5,889 nucleotides of DNA from Rhodospirillaceae bacterium (GTDB lineage Bacteria; Pseudomonadota; Alphaproteobacteria; Rhodospirillales; Magnetovibrionaceae). The number at the start of each line of letters is the position of its first letter. Position 1 is the first letter of the stretch. The notes below the pieces were generated by a model. That model saw nothing but the letters and a program-made list of their open reading frames with translations, searched no databases and had not been told where the DNA came from. A program made the position numbers and the translations under genes. Location: positions 1 to 5,889 of the forward strand of contig JAOULV010000097.1 of assembly GCA_029881835.1 (NCBI GenBank). Reading direction: 5' to 3'. Below are positions 1-5,889 of the stretch, in pieces.

Positions 1-594
1 ATAATGAAATGCCGGGGCATCATTTTTGCTTATGTTCATTTTTGCTAGAAATGAACGAAACATTTCCGGGATTACGTGTTCACGCCCCAGCGCAAATGCC
101 GCTGCCACCACATGGGGCTTGTCGGTGCTTATAAAGGAAAATGTTTTTTCCATGAATTCAGCCGCAGGCTGTGGCGCAAGGCCGGAATCAATCGCCGTCT
201 GAAAACCTTTGCTGGCCGCAATACTGGTAAATTCAACTGCTTTGTCCGGGTTAGCGCCGATTTCTTTCATGGCGCCCATGTAAAGGGCAAAATGGCTAAG
301 GAATTCAGGTCCGCCATTGTTTGCGCCGCCGGGCAGGTTTTGATCGGATTCTTCTTCCATCACCAGTTCGTTTATAAACCGCACAACGCTGGGGTCGCCA
401 GTTGGCACCCATGGAAATGTTGTGGGGGCCAATTTTCCTTGCAAATATTTAATAAGCGACATGAAATCCCACACCGGGAAAACATGATGGCCCATAAATA
501 TTTTTAAATCATCTACGGTTGCAATGGCCGAATAAACCGGATGCGTCGCTAGGCGTTCCTGATTTGGTGGGGTGAAATTTTTGTCAAAAGACAA
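1..594 (-). CDS. DUF3050-family protein, partial (C-terminus beyond left edge)
   Basis: An uninterrupted frame of 198 codons runs from a TTG at 594-592 to base 1 and stays open at the edge. I recognise the DUF3050 family from memory of its conserved blocks: LATHPVY near residues 15-21, HHVFPVWDFMSLIKYLQ at 36-52, PWVPTGDP at 61-68, FINELVMEEESD at 73-84, SHFALYMGAM at 100-109, and HVVAAAFALGREHVIPEMF at 161-179. The function of the family is unknown. The helical make-up and spread of His and acidic residues (H36, H37, E80-E82, D84, H101, H161, E172) recall haem-oxygenase-like iron proteins, but that is inference, and the C-terminal His/Asp-rich part expected from the family is outside the window. 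TTG is chosen because an in-frame stop lies at 615-613 and the only start codon between is this one; the first internal ATG would remove the HPVY block. It begins 2 bp after the grxD stop, so it is probably co-transcribed and coupled with grxD. No signal peptide or membrane segment is seen. Confidence 0.85.
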   Translation of the reverse strand, partial: MSFDKNFTPPNQERLATHPVYSAIATVDDLKIFMGHHVFPVWDFMSLIKYLQGKLAPTTFPWVPTGDPSVVRFINELVMEEESDQNLPGGANNGGPEFLSHFALYMGAMKEIGANPDKAVEFTSIAASKGFQTAIDSGLAPQPAAEFMEKTFSFISTDKPHVVAAAFALGREHVIPEMFRSFLAKMNISKNDAPAFHY

Positions 595-596
595 TA

Positions 597-935
597 TTAA
601 ACCGCCTTGTATTCAATGCCTTTATCGTCAAACATTTTTTGCAGTTCGCCGGTTTCATACATTTCGCGCACAATATCGCTGCCGCCAATAAATTCACCCT
701 TAACATAAAGCTGGGGGATGGTCGGCCAGTTGGAAAACGCTTTAATGCCTTCGCGAATTTCACCATCTTGTAAAACATCAATGCCTTTGAATTTTACCTG
801 CATCTGGGTCAGCGCGCCAACCACGGCTGCGGAAAAACCGCACTGCGGGAACATCGGGTTGCCCTTCATGAAAAGCAAAACAGGGTTTTCATCAATTTCG
901 GATTGGATTTTTGCGAATACGGGGTTGTCGCTCAT
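597..935 (-). CDS. grxD: Monothiol glutaredoxin, CGFS type (Grx4/GrxD)
   Basis: This 112-residue protein is full length for a single-domain CGFS glutaredoxin. The family binds a glutathione-ligated [2Fe-2S] cluster as a homodimer or with BolA, and delivers or senses Fe-S clusters in the cytoplasm; it is poor at classical disulfide reduction. Visible hallmarks are the active-site CGFS at residues 32-35 with the cluster-ligand Cys32, FMKG at 22-25 with the glutathione-contacting Lys24, WPTIPQLYVKGEFIGGSDI at 70-88 with the cis-Pro of the TIP motif, and the GG(S)D glutathione-binding turn at 84-87. The ATG at 935 is preceded by AAGGA. It lies 29 bp after bolA, its expected partner, and 2 bp before the DUF3050 gene, so it is most likely part of the pur-bolA transcript. 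Nothing is missing or odd in the protein. Confidence 0.96.
   Translation of the reverse strand: MSDNPVFAKIQSEIDENPVLLFMKGNPMFPQCGFSAAVVGALTQMQVKFKGIDVLQDGEIREGIKAFSNWPTIPQLYVKGEFIGGSDIVREMYETGELQKMFDDKGIEYKAV
602..608 (-). promoter_or_regulatory. Putative ribosome binding site of the DUF3050 gene, inside the grxD 3' end
   Basis: AAGGCGG on the minus strand lies 7 bases before the TTG at 594. It is a moderate match to Shine-Dalgarno sequence and sits inside the last sense codons of grxD. It supports the TTG as the start and fits translational coupling. Confidence 0.5.
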
Positions 936-945
936 TTTATATGTG

Positions 946-950
946 TCCTT
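946..950 (-). promoter_or_regulatory. Ribosome binding site of grxD
   Basis: AAGGA on the minus strand, 10 bases upstream of the grxD ATG and just after a run of seven T in the bolA-grxD gap. It fixes the ATG at 935 as the start. Confidence 0.6.
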
Positions 951-964
951 AAAAAAATTGTTAT

Positions 965-1201
965 TTAAGCATCAGGGGCAGATGTTTGCAGGCCAAGGGC
1001 GTGCAGTTCGCCGCCCATGCGCCCTTGCAATGCGTTATAAACCATCTGGTGTTGTTGCACGCGGGATTTGCCGATGAATTCTTTTGATATTACGCGCGCG
1101 GCATAATGGTCGCCGTCGCCACGCAAATCTTCAATATGCACTTCGGCATCGGGCAATGCTTCTTTGATTAAGCTTTCAATATGGGCCGCGTCCATTGCCA
1201 T
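965..1201 (-). CDS. BolA family protein, Grx partner (BolA2/IbaG-like)
   Basis: A 78-residue small BolA-family protein. Members form a heterodimer with CGFS glutaredoxins around a [2Fe-2S] cluster and take part in Fe-S transfer or iron regulation in the cytoplasm. The sequence shows the class II KH-like core: an N-terminal helix (residues 5-15), DAEVHIEDLRGDGDHYAARV at 18-37, FIGKSRVQQHQMVYNAL at 42-58, and ELHALGLQT at 65-73 with His67, the conserved BolA histidine thought to ligate the shared cluster; His32 is a second candidate. The short length and lack of an extended N-terminus fit the BolA2/IbaG-like group better than full-length E. coli BolA. The ATG at 1201 is preferred over the one at 1195 because of spacing from an AGGAAA site. 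It lies 42 bp after purL and 29 bp before grxD. Confidence 0.93.
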   Translation of the reverse strand: MAMDAAHIESLIKEALPDAEVHIEDLRGDGDHYAARVISKEFIGKSRVQQHQMVYNALQGRMGGELHALGLQTSAPDA

Positions 1202-1207
1202 GGGTAA

Positions 1208-1213
1208 TTTCCT
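1208..1213 (-). promoter_or_regulatory. Ribosome binding site deciding the bolA start
   Basis: AGGAAA on the minus strand lies 6 bases before the ATG at 1201 and 12 bases before the alternative ATG at 1195, favouring the upstream start. Confidence 0.6.
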
Positions 1214-1243
1214 AAATAAATTTAAGCCGAAGGTGAAAAATTA

Positions 1244-3472
1244 TTAGTGCGCTTCGGGGTGCGACATGAAATCCGGCATCCAGCTTTCATGCGCGTTTTT
1301 AAGCTCTGCCACAGATATGGAGTGTTCATCGCCAATCGTCAACTCCCCAGAACCGGTGGTGCCCACAAGGGTTGCCCAAACCCCTGATTTTTCAGCCCGT
1401 TCTAATACATCTTCGGGGTTTGATGTGGTAATTATATAGCGCGCCTGGTCTTCGCCAAAACCCCACGCATGTAGGGGTAATTGCCCGCTTACATCTTCTA
1501 TCTTGGCGCCAATGTTTGCCGTCATGGCCATTTCCGCCAGTGCAACCAAAATACCGCCGTCCGATACATCGTGACACGCGCTAATGGTGCCTGAAATTAT
1601 TTCGCCCCGAACAAAATCACCGTTTTTGCGTTCAAGCGCCAAATCAACCGGTGGCGGGGCGCCGTCTTCCATTGCCAAGCCATCACGGCCAATAATTTCC
1701 ATCAGGTATTGTGACTGGCCCAAATGACCATGGGTTTCACCGATAATTATAATTGCTTGGCCAACGCCCCCAAAGCCGATGCCAACGGTTTTAGAAACAT
1801 CGTCAATCAACCCGACCCCACCAATGGTCGGGGTCGGCAATATGCCGGTGCCGTTGGTTTCGTTGTAAAGCGACACGTTGCCAGATACCACCGGGTAATC
1901 CAGTGCCCGGCAGGCATCGGCTATGCCTTCAACCGCGCCAACGAATTGACCCATTATTTCCGGGCGCTGGGGGTTACCGAAATTCATATTATCAGTAATA
2001 GCCAATGGCCGCGCACCGGTGGCGGTAAGGTTGCGCCATGTTTCTGCTACCGCTTGCCTGCCACCCATCACCGGGTCGGCAAACACATATCTCGGCGTTA
2101 CGTCAGATGTCATGGCTAATGCTTTTTGTGTTCCATGCACCCGCACCACCGCGGCGTCGCCACCGGGTCTTTGCACCGTGTCGCCCATGACCATGTGGTC
2201 GTATTGTTCCCATATCCAGCGACGGGATGATCCATTGGCGCCGCCGCACATGGTTTTAAGCGCACCCATTATGCTTGTCGGGGCGGCCACGCTTTCAGGG
2301 CTTAATGTTTCGCGCTTTGGTGTTGGTACCCACGGGCGGTCATATTCGGGGCTGGCGTGCGCCAGCGGATTGATGGGCAGGTCTGCGACCTTTTCGCCCT
2401 TGTGATATAGCACCATGTGGCCATTACCATCGGCGTCTGGTTCGGTCAGGGTGCCGATGACGGCGAAATCCAGTTCCCATTTTTCAAAAATCGCGCGCGC
2501 CATGTCTTCTTTGCCCGGTTTTAACACCATCAACATGCGCTCTTGCGATTCCGACAACATCATTTCATAAGCTGTCATGTTCTGTTCGCGCTGGGGAACG
2601 TTATCGAGGTTCATATCAATGCCGACCCCGCCGCTGGACGCCATTTCAAAAGATGACGATGTCAGCCCTGCCGCACCCATGTCCTGAATGGCGACAATTG
2701 CATCGGTCTGCATTAGCTCAAGGCAGGCTTCGAGTAATAATTTTTCGGTGAACGGGTCGCCGACCTGCACCGTTGGGCGCTTTTCTTCAGAATCTTCGGT
2801 AAATTCGGTTGATGCCATGGTCGCACCATGAATACCGTCGCGCCCGGTTTTTGAACCGACATAAACCACCGGGTTGCCGATACCGGCGGCGGCGCAATAA
2901 AAAATGTTATTGGCCTTGGCCAGACCAACGGTCATGGCGTTGACCAAAATATTGCCGTCATAGCTTTTATTAAATTCGCATTCGCCACCCACGGTCGGCA
3001 CGCCCATGCAGTTGCCGTATCCACCGATGCCTTCGACCACACCATGAACCAGGTGGCGGGTTTTGGGGTGCTCTGGGCGGCCAAAACGAAGCGCGTTTAA
3101 GTTAGCTATCGGGCGCGCGCCCATGGTGAAGACATCGCGCATAATGCCGCCAACACCGGTGGCCGCACCTTGGTATGGTTCGATGTAGCTGGGGTGGTTG
3201 TGGCTTTCCATTTTGAAAATGGCCGCATCGCCATCACCAATATCAATGATGCCGGCGTTTTCACCGGGCCCGCAAATTACCCACGGTGCTTCGGTCGGCA
3301 GCGTCTTCAGCCATTTTTTCGATGACTTATACGAACAATGCTCCGACCACATGACCGAAAAAATACCCAGCTCGGTAATGTTGGGCTCGCGCCCCATTAT
3401 TTGCAAAACCAGCTGGTATTCTTCTTTCGACAGGCCGTGTTCGGCGACTATTTCAGGGGTTATTTTGCTCAT
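1244..3472 (-). CDS. purL: Phosphoribosylformylglycinamidine synthase subunit PurL
   Basis: Catalytic subunit of FGAM synthetase: it converts FGAR, ATP and glutamine-derived ammonia into FGAM, step 4 of de novo IMP synthesis, in the cytoplasm. At 742 residues it is the small PurL type (about 600-750), not the roughly 1,300-residue fused type, agreeing with separate purS and purQ upstream. It has two tandem AIRS-like halves (about 50-340 and 430-725). Visible motifs: MWSEHCSYK at 41-49 with the putative catalytic His45; MESHNHPS at 88-95 and the Gly-rich GAATGVGG at 102-109 (nucleotide/Mg site); PTVGGE at 159-164; QDMGAAGL at 263-270; SESQERM at 307-313; [14 protein letters not shown] at 529-542; TIGGVG at 549-554; HDVSDGG at 634-640; FGEDQARY at 672-679. 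The ATG lies 3 bp after the purQ stop, suggesting coupled translation. No frameshift or missing motif. Confidence 0.98.
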   Translation of the reverse strand: MSKITPEIVAEHGLSKEEYQLVLQIMGREPNITELGIFSVMWSEHCSYKSSKKWLKTLPTEAPWVICGPGENAGIIDIGDGDAAIFKMESHNHPSYIEPYQGAATGVGGIMRDVFTMGARPIANLNALRFGRPEHPKTRHLVHGVVEGIGGYGNCMGVPTVGGECEFNKSYDGNILVNAMTVGLAKANNIFYCAAAGIGNPVVYVGSKTGRDGIHGATMASTEFTEDSEEKRPTVQVGDPFTEKLLLEACLELMQTDAIVAIQDMGAAGLTSSSFEMASSGGVGIDMNLDNVPQREQNMTAYEMMLSESQERMLMVLKPGKEDMARAIFEKWELDFAVIGTLTEPDADGNGHMVLYHKGEKVADLPINPLAHASPEYDRPWVPTPKRETLSPESVAAPTSIMGALKTMCGGANGSSRRWIWEQYDHMVMGDTVQRPGGDAAVVRVHGTQKALAMTSDVTPRYVFADPVMGGRQAVAETWRNLTATGARPLAITDNMNFGNPQRPEIMGQFVGAVEGIADACRALDYPVVSGNVSLYNETNGTGILPTPTIGGVGLIDDVSKTVGIGFGGVGQAIIIIGETHGHLGQSQYLMEIIGRDGLAMEDGAPPPVDLALERKNGDFVRGEIISGTISACHDVSDGGILVALAEMAMTANIGAKIEDVSGQLPLHAWGFGEDQARYIITTSNPEDVLERAEKSGVWATLVGTTGSGELTIGDEHSISVAELKNAHESWMPDFMSHPEAH

Positions 3473-3475
3473 GGT

Positions 3476-4138
3476 CTAAGCCGCCCCCTTTGCCAAAGCA
3501 TCAAACATGGGCAAACCATCGGTTCCGCCCAACTGGGCATCGACCAGGCGTTCGGGGTGGGGCATTAAACCCAACACATTGCCCCGTTCGTTATAGACGC
3601 CGGCAATGGAATTAAGTGATCCATTGGGGTTGTCAACATAACGAAAGGCCACTTGGCCGTTTCCTTCGATGCGTTTTAGGGTTTCGTCATCGGTGAAATA
3701 ATTACCGTCATGGTGCGCCACCGGAATGCGGATTTTTTGCCCCTTGGTATAACCCGAAGCAAAGGCGGTATCATTTCGCTCAACCGTTAATTCAACATCA
3801 CGGCAAACAAATTTAAGGTTGGCATTGCGCATTAACACACCCGGCAACAGGCCGGCCTCGGTCAAGATTTGAAAACCGTTACATACACCCAACAGCAAGC
3901 CACCGCGATCTGCGTGTTTTTTAATTGCCCCCATTATGGGTGAGCGCGCGGCCATGGCGCCACAGCGCAAATAATCGCCATAAGAAAACCCGCCGGGAAC
4001 GGCAACAAGGTCGTATCCGGATAAATCAGATTCACGGTGCCACACCATATCCACTTTTTTTCCGGTGGAACGCTCCAACGCAACCTGCATGTCGCGGTCA
4101 CAGTTGGAAGCGGGAAATACTATCACGCAGGCTTTCAT
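3476..4138 (-). CDS. purQ: Phosphoribosylformylglycinamidine synthase subunit PurQ (glutaminase)
   Basis: Class I glutamine amidotransferase subunit of FGAM synthetase: it hydrolyses glutamine and passes ammonia to PurL, with PurS bridging the two. Its 220 residues are the normal length for stand-alone PurQ. The triad is intact: Cys86 in GVCNGFQIL (84-92), His194 and Glu196 in MPHPERL (192-198). Other family blocks are FPASNCDRD near the start (8-16), [18 protein letters not shown] (47-64, oxyanion-hole region) and [10 protein letters not shown] (138-147). The ATG at 4138 gives the usual MKxxVIVFP beginning. No strong Shine-Dalgarno site precedes it; the nearest purine stretch, AAGAG, is about 15 bases upstream, so initiation may partly depend on translation of purS. 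It sits 31 bp after purS and 3 bp before purL. Confidence 0.98.
   Translation of the reverse strand: MKACVIVFPASNCDRDMQVALERSTGKKVDMVWHRESDLSGYDLVAVPGGFSYGDYLRCGAMAARSPIMGAIKKHADRGGLLLGVCNGFQILTEAGLLPGVLMRNANLKFVCRDVELTVERNDTAFASGYTKGQKIRIPVAHHDGNYFTDDETLKRIEGNGQVAFRYVDNPNGSLNSIAGVYNERGNVLGLMPHPERLVDAQLGGTDGLPMFDALAKGAA
3484..3490 (-). promoter_or_regulatory. Ribosome binding site of purL within the purQ 3' end
   Basis: AAGGGGG on the minus strand lies 11 bases before the purL ATG and overlaps the last codons of purQ. This supports translational coupling of two subunits of one complex. The spacing is slightly long. Confidence 0.5.
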
Positions 4139-4169
4139 GGGAATTTGAGCTAACTCTTAAATAAAATTA

Positions 4170-4412
4170 TTATTCGATTATTTCGATTGTGTAGTTTTCA
4201 ATAACGGTATTGGCCAACAGTTGGCGGCACATTGCATCAACCTGTTCGCGGGCTTTGGTTTTGTCTTTTTCGGCTATATCAAGCTCGATAAACTTTCCTT
4301 GGCGAACATCGCCGATGCCCTTGAAGCCAAGGCCGGAAAGGGTGTGTTCAATCGCTTTTCCCTGTGGGTCAAGAACGCCATTTTTAAGGGTAACGTGGAC
4401 GGTGGCTTTCAC
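4170..4412 (-). CDS. purS: Phosphoribosylformylglycinamidine synthase subunit PurS
   Basis: The small third subunit of FGAM synthetase. PurS has no catalytic residues; its dimer bridges PurL and PurQ and is thought to help channel ammonia. The 80 residues are the family's normal length. Matching blocks are MKATVHVTLKNGVLDPQGKA (1-20), HTLSGLGFKGIGDVRQGKFIELD (23-45) and a C-terminal segment CRQLLANTVIENYTIEI (62-78). The start codon is GTG, not ATG, with only a weak GGGAA-type ribosome binding site about 8 bases upstream (around 4421-4426). The GTG begins the protein exactly where the family does. It is 25 bp after purC and 31 bp before purQ. Confidence 0.97.
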   Translation of the reverse strand: MKATVHVTLKNGVLDPQGKAIEHTLSGLGFKGIGDVRQGKFIELDIAEKDKTKAREQVDAMCRQLLANTVIENYTIEIIE

Positions 4413-4437
4413 TTTTATCTATTCCCGTTTTTAATTT

Positions 4438-5202
4438 TTATTGAACCGTATCGGAACCGGGCACATCACCGGGCGCGGCTTCGGGTAAAATGCCAAGGCG
4501 CTTGGCAACTTCTTGATATGCTTCTTCAACCCCACCAAGGTCACGGCGGAAACGGTCTTTGTCCAATTTTTCGTCTGTGTGAATATCCCACAGGCGGCAA
4601 TTATCGGGGCTGATTTCATCGGCCAAGACAATGCGCATTTCATCGTCTTCATACAGGCGACCGAATTCAAGTTTGAAATCAACCAAGCGAATACCGATGC
4701 CAAGGAAAAGACCGGTCAGAAAATCATTTATCCTAAGCGACATCGCCATAATTTCATCAAGGTCGGCAGGGCCGGCCCAACCAAACGCGGTGATGTGTTC
4801 TTCGGAAACCATCGGGTCATCCAGCGCATCGGATTTATAATAATATTCAACGATTGAGCGGGGCAGGGGCGTGCCTTCGGGCATATCAAAACGTTTGGCC
4901 AATGATCCGGCGACAATGTTTCTGATGACGACTTCAACCGGAATAATTTCAACTTCACGCACCAATTGTTCGCGCATATTAAGGCGGCGGACGAAATGGG
5001 TGGGGATGGAAATTTCGGCCAGACGCTGCATCAGGTATTCGGATATGCGGTTGTTGAGCACACCTTTTCCGGTGATGGTACCTTGTTTTTTGTTGTTAAA
5101 GGCGGTGGCATCATCTTTGAAATACTGGACCAGCGTTCCCGGTTCCGGCCCTTCGAAAAGAACCTTGGCTTTGCCTTCATAAAGCTGTCTGCGTTTGGCC
5201 AT
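4438..5202 (-). CDS. purC: SAICAR synthetase PurC
   Basis: Phosphoribosylaminoimidazole-succinocarboxamide synthase: it joins CAIR and aspartate using ATP to give SAICAR in de novo purine synthesis, in the cytoplasm. The 254 residues fit the compact bacterial form. The N-terminus [13 protein letters not shown] (4-16) is the ATP-binding glycine-rich entry. Both family signatures are present: [13 protein letters not shown] (88-100) and LVDFKLEFG (173-181), followed by [14 protein letters not shown] (193-206), which contributes metal and substrate contacts. The ATG at 5202 is chosen because AAGGA lies 8 bases upstream and the family begins here; an in-frame ATG 22 codons earlier (5268) would add an unrelated hydrophobic stretch and overlap the likely promoter. 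The last 15 or so residues (rich in A, P, G and D) look like an unconserved tail. It is the first gene of the purine cluster. Confidence 0.98.
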   Translation of the reverse strand: MAKRRQLYEGKAKVLFEGPEPGTLVQYFKDDATAFNNKKQGTITGKGVLNNRISEYLMQRLAEISIPTHFVRRLNMREQLVREVEIIPVEVVIRNIVAGSLAKRFDMPEGTPLPRSIVEYYYKSDALDDPMVSEEHITAFGWAGPADLDEIMAMSLRINDFLTGLFLGIGIRLVDFKLEFGRLYEDDEMRIVLADEISPDNCRLWDIHTDEKLDKDRFRRDLGGVEEAYQEVAKRLGILPEAAPGDVPGSDTVQ

Positions 5203-5210
5203 GAAATCGA

Positions 5211-5215
5211 TCCTT
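5211..5215 (-). promoter_or_regulatory. Ribosome binding site deciding the purC start
   Basis: AAGGA on the minus strand, 8 bases upstream of the ATG at 5202. This is the clearest site in the leader and argues against the in-frame ATG at 5268. Confidence 0.7.
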
Positions 5216-5238
5216 AAGAACAATGGGAATAAAGCCCC

Positions 5239-5265
5239 CCACCTGAGAAGCCCTATGTCAGATGG
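5239..5265 (-). other. Small hairpin in the purC leader
   Basis: On the minus strand CCATCTGA (5265-5258) can pair with TCAGGTGG (5246-5239): 8 pairs including one T-G, with an 11-base loop. It is followed by a G-rich stretch and not a T run, so it is a poor rho-independent terminator. It would lie at the very 5' end of a transcript from the promoter at 5270-5298. A role in RNA stability or leader regulation is inference only; a chance inverted repeat of this size is also possible. Confidence 0.35.
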
Positions 5266-5269
5266 CAAG

Positions 5270-5298
5270 CGTATAGCATTTCAACGAAGCCAAAACAA
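5270..5298 (-). promoter_or_regulatory. Putative sigma70-type promoter of the purC operon
   Basis: On the minus strand TTGTTT (5298-5293) and TATACG (5275-5270) are separated by 17 bases, the optimal spacing. The matches to TTGACA and TATAAT are moderate (3/6 and 4/6). Transcription would begin near 5263, leaving a leader of about 60 bases before purC. It lies in the only intergenic gap over 100 bp in the window. No purine-repressor operator is recognisable. Confidence 0.4.
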
Positions 5299-5325
5299 CT
5301 TTCAAGGGGGGCCTAAAAGCGCAAT

Positions 5326-5889
5326 TTAAGCTGGGCTCGTGTCAATTGCCCGCCAACTGCCGATTCCGGGCTGGCCGGGGCTAAAAAGCCATACGCTTGA
5401 TGACCTTTCCATGGCCGTCTGCGGGCTGGAAATTGCCATAAGGGACGATGATTTGGTTGCGAATCTACCCGCCCCGGGGATGGTAACTTCTTCTATGTTC
5501 ATGGCGTCTTCGGGCCTTGTGCCGGGGCCTTGTTTGCTTGCCAAAAGCGCTTGCCAGCTGGCCCAATCATTTTTTTCCGGGTTGGGTGGGGCGGCTTTTT
5601 GAAAAAGCGGAAGGTAATGTCTGATGCGGGGCGAAGCGGTATCATTTAGGTCATGGGCGGTAATCATCGAAACGCCCTCAACGATGGGGGTTTTGTTGAC
5701 CCGTTTGTCGCCTTCTTTCAGGCACAGCCAAAAAGCATTATGCCTGTCTGCCACCACCAGATTAAACGGACGGTAGGCATCCCCGTTAATGTCGCAAATG
5801 GCGTCTGCGGCAATGGTGGCTTCTGCATGGTCCAGGGCTTCTAACACTAATTCACCGCGGCTGCGCTTTCCCGACATCGGCCCCAGCGT
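5326..5889 (-). CDS. NRDE/TANGO2-family protein, partial (N-terminus beyond right edge)
   Basis: The frame is open to the window edge and gives 187 C-terminal residues ending in a TAA at 5328-5326. The in-frame ATG at 5877 is probably not the start, because the codons before it continue as TLGP and the family has about 70-80 further residues including the NRDE motif. Matches to the family, numbered from the window edge, are KRSRGELV at 8-15, YRPFNLVVAD at 39-48, MITAHDLNDTASPRIRHYLP at 75-94, the SSSLMAI block at 147-153 and WLFSPGQP at 167-174. Eukaryotic TANGO2 relatives have been linked to haem trafficking; the bacterial role is not settled. It lies 123 bp upstream of purC on the same strand, so read-through into the purine genes is possible, but a separate purC promoter seems likely. 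Confidence 0.85.
   Translation of the reverse strand, partial: TLGPMSGKRSRGELVLEALDHAEATIAADAICDINGDAYRPFNLVVADRHNAFWLCLKEGDKRVNKTPIVEGVSMITAHDLNDTASPRIRHYLPLFQKAAPPNPEKNDWASWQALLASKQGPGTRPEDAMNIEEVTIPGAGRFATKSSSLMAISSPQTAMERSSSVWLFSPGQPGIGSWRAIDTSPA

Noticed and set aside
76..507. Plus-strand 143-codon frame
   Set aside because: It lies opposite the DUF3050 gene in a codon-aligned antisense frame, has no family resemblance and a composition typical of shadow frames (rich in H, F, R and K).
951..964. Run of seven T on the minus strand between bolA and grxD, considered as a terminator
   Set aside because: No GC-containing stem precedes it, only weak A/T pairing, so it cannot be supported as a rho-independent terminator.
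1202..1243. purL-bolA gap as a separate promoter or terminator
   Set aside because: The 42 bases are AT-rich but show no paired -35/-10 elements and no stable stem; only the bolA ribosome binding site is clear.
4221..4613. Plus-strand 130-codon frame across purS and purC
   Set aside because: It crosses the ends of two well supported minus-strand genes and their gap, and its translation shows no domain or ribosome binding site.
5203..5268. In-frame 22-codon N-terminal extension of purC
   Set aside because: It would begin inside the likely promoter region, lacks a ribosome binding site and adds a hydrophobic stretch that PurC proteins do not have; the ATG at 5202 has AAGGA 8 bases upstream.
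5326..5877. ATG at 5877 as the true start of the TANGO2-family gene
   Set aside because: The frame continues upstream without a stop to the window edge and family members carry a longer N-terminal region with the NRDE motif.

Overview
All eight genes in this window lie on the minus strand, so transcription runs from high to low coordinates. The gene content points to an alphaproteobacterium. Evidence: a purC-purS-purQ-purL cluster that encodes the three-part (PurS/PurQ/small PurL) FGAM synthetase, directly followed by a short BolA-family gene and a CGFS monothiol glutaredoxin gene. From general knowledge this order is common in Alphaproteobacteria. I cannot name a genus from the sequence. Base composition looks moderate and even, and nothing suggests recent transfer: there are no IS elements, integrases, tRNAs or CRISPR repeats.

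Layout in transcription order. (1) 5889-5326 is the C-terminal part of an NRDE/TANGO2-family protein whose start lies beyond the right edge. (2) 5325-5203 is the only sizeable intergenic region, with a plausible sigma70-type promoter, a small hairpin and the purC ribosome binding site. (3) 5202-1244 holds purC, purS, purQ and purL, with gaps of 25, 31 and 3 bp. (4) 1201-597 holds bolA and grxD. (5) 594-1 is a DUF3050-family gene that starts at a TTG only 2 bp after the grxD stop and runs off the left edge. I found it by translating the minus strand directly; the long plus-strand frame over it is its shadow.

Function. PurS, PurQ and PurL together convert FGAR to FGAM (step 4 of IMP synthesis) and PurC makes SAICAR two steps later, so the first four genes are a purine module. 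BolA and the CGFS glutaredoxin are known partners that share a [2Fe-2S] cluster and act in iron-sulfur trafficking or iron sensing. The tight packing from purC to the DUF3050 gene, with no convincing terminator, suggests one transcript linking purine synthesis, Fe-S handling and an uncharacterised protein.

Most of the window is ordinary core metabolism. The least understood part is the DUF3050 gene in apparent translational coupling with grxD, together with a TANGO2-family gene (linked to haem handling in eukaryotes) at the other end. No wholly new system is evident.
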